64,000 nt of DNA from Prauserella muralis (lineage in GTDB: Bacteria; Actinomycetota; Actinomycetes; Mycobacteriales; Pseudonocardiaceae): positions 124,001 through 188,000 of the forward strand of contig NZ_MASW01000002.1 in assembly GCF_003202285.1 (NCBI RefSeq), in the 5' to 3' direction. The position numbers and the translations under genes are program-made. Below, one piece after another: positions 63,154-64,000 of the stretch. Below the pieces are notes generated by a model that was not told the DNA's origin, made no database searches, and worked only from the letters and a program-made list of their open reading frames with translations. Position 1 is the first letter of the stretch. Each line of letters opens with the position of its first letter.

Positions 63154-63852
63154 ATGCGATGGTTCCGGCGTTCCCGCAGCACCGACCCCCGTGACGCGCC
63201 CGATCCGAGGACGCCGTGGCCCGAGCAGGACGTGCCCGCCGACCCCGAGGCCGCCGCGGAAGCGTTCTGGCGCCGCTGGCGGGAACTGCTGCCGGACATC
63301 AGCGCCGCACTCGGCGAGGGCGAGCCGCAGCGGGCCGAGACGTTGCTGTGTGAGGAGGTCGCGCGGCTGCACCCGGACCTGCAGTTCTCCCTCGACCGCG
63401 GGCAGCGCTCGATCTACGCCCTGGTCGTGTCCGGCCAGGAGGACCCGGCGCTGCGCCCCTACACCGACGCCTGGAAGGCCGCCGCGCCGCCCGACGACGC
63501 CATCTGGGAGTACCACGACTCGGTGCCGCCGGTGCCGGACCCGACCGAGGTCACCGTCAACCTCGCCGGGCACCGCATCGCGCTCGCCGACGTCCGGGTC
63601 GTCGCCCAGGTGGATGAGATCGAGCGCGTGGTGGACGTGGCCGTGCACCACCCCGGGCTGGCGGAGCTGGAGGAGCCCGCGCGCGCCGCGATGACGTTCC
63701 TGCCGCTGGACGCCACGCTCGGCGAGCGGCTCGCCGCCGAACGGCTGCGCCGTGTCGAGACGGCCGTGGCCGAGCCGGACGGCACCATCGGGCTGCTGGA
63801 ACTGCGCGACCTCGTCCGGGAGCTGGCGGGCGATGTCGGTGGTCCTGACTAG
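63154..63852 (+). CDS. Conserved hypothetical protein upstream of ligA
   Basis: A 232-residue soluble protein. The N-terminus is basic (MRWFRRSRSTDPRD), followed by WRRWRELLPDISAALGEG and a beta-rich middle (LQFSLDRGQRSIYALVVSG, VTVNLAGHRIALADVRVVAQ). No membrane helix, signal peptide or catalytic motif recognised. ATG 63154 has GTAGGAG 5-10 nt upstream and lies 9 bp after the MetE-like gene, so co-transcription is likely; ligA follows after 11 bp. Confidence 0.8.
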   Translation: MRWFRRSRSTDPRDAPDPRTPWPEQDVPADPEAAAEAFWRRWRELLPDISAALGEGEPQRAETLLCEEVARLHPDLQFSLDRGQRSIYALVVSGQEDPALRPYTDAWKAAAPPDDAIWEYHDSVPPVPDPTEVTVNLAGHRIALADVRVVAQVDEIERVVDVAVHHPGLAELEEPARAAMTFLPLDATLGERLAAERLRRVETAVAEPDGTIGLLELRDLVRELAGDVGGPD

Positions 63853-63863
63853 GGTATGGGGCT

Positions 63864-64000
63864 GTGAGCAGCGAGGACTACGCAGCGGGACAGGTCGCCG
63901 AGGACATCAAGGACGTCCCTGCGGACGTGCGGGAGCGCCATGGCGCGCTCGCCGAGGAGGTCCGGGGGCACCAGTTCCGGTACTACGTGCTGGACGCACC
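63864..64000 (+). CDS. ligA: NAD-dependent DNA ligase LigA, N-terminal fragment
   Basis: The first 45 codons before the right edge. The N-terminus ends in HGALAEEVRGHQFRYYVLDA, which is the conserved domain Ia of LigA that binds NMN. GTG 63864 has no Shine-Dalgarno sequence; TAGGGT 8 nt upstream may be a -10 box. Seals nicks in replication and repair. Confidence 0.9.
   Translation, partial: MSSEDYAAGQVAEDIKDVPADVRERHGALAEEVRGHQFRYYVLDA

Noticed and set aside
1-64000. Prophage, integrative element, insertion sequence or tRNA-linked island
   Set aside because: No integrase, transposase, structural phage gene, tRNA or att-like direct repeat was found; accessory features are limited to repeats and the decayed VapBC.

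Overview
The window reads as a chromosomal segment of a high-GC actinomycete, most likely family Pseudonocardiaceae (Amycolatopsis/Saccharomonospora/Prauserella type). The reasons are strong G/C third-position bias, frequent GTG starts, an Emb-type arabinosyltransferase for an arabinogalactan wall, and the order cysteine desulfurase - mnmA - metE-like - ligA, which I recall from mycobacteria and relatives. The genus is an inference; no 16S gene is present.

Layout. 1-5.7 kb: a GreA/GreB-family factor (cut by the left edge), Tex, ilvD, a divergent RpiB-family isomerase and a small conserved protein. 5.7-30.1 kb: an almost complete adenosylcobalamin locus. It holds cobN, cobG, cobH, a cobI-cobJ fusion, cobK, cbiD, cobM, cobL, a ChlI-ChlD fusion as chelatase partner, cobO, cobB, cobC, cobS, cobT, cobU, cobD and the cobalt-transport pair cbtB-cbtA. 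Two cobalamin riboswitches control the chelatase/cobO/cobB/cobC operon and cbtBA. Only the uroporphyrinogen methyltransferase and cobQ are missing. An arabinosyltransferase gene sits inside the locus. The pathway mixes an aerobic enzyme (CobG) with an anaerobic-type one (CbiD replacing CobF).

30-38.5 kb: a Tat-exported metallophosphoesterase/LamG protein, a 62-residue Cys-rich protein and gltBD. 38.9-50 kb: a catabolic region with a glutaryl-CoA-dehydrogenase-like enzyme, a small protein, then a regulator-led unit of GntR/FCD regulator, hydroxyacid-oxoacid transhydrogenase (HOT), a YdiJ-like FAD/Fe-S dehydrogenase and a 2-keto-4-pentenoate-hydratase-like protein, with a divergent CaiB CoA-transferase and SDR. 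HOT plus the dehydrogenase make biochemical sense as a 2-oxoglutarate/D-2-hydroxyglutarate electron shuttle, and a near-ideal operator lies just upstream of HOT. 50-55.4 kb: flavin split-barrel protein, APH-fold kinase, mtnA, orphan trpB2 and an MFS exporter. 55.5-64 kb: cysteine desulfurase, mnmA, an acyl-CoA synthetase, a decayed VapBC module, an MBL hydrolase, a nitrilase-family amidase, a MetE-like protein, a conserved hypothetical and the start of ligA.

The least expected structure is non-coding. Three copies of a modular palindromic repeat with CCCCAATGC/GCATTGGGG ends sit at gene 3' ends, one of them flanked by two inverted 21-bp tandem arrays. There is also a 17-bp duplicated translation-initiation site around a 26-codon ORF between cobH and cobIJ, two genes or remnants with frameshifts, and several promoter-proximal perfect palindromes. 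No tRNA, rRNA, CRISPR array, prophage or insertion sequence was seen.
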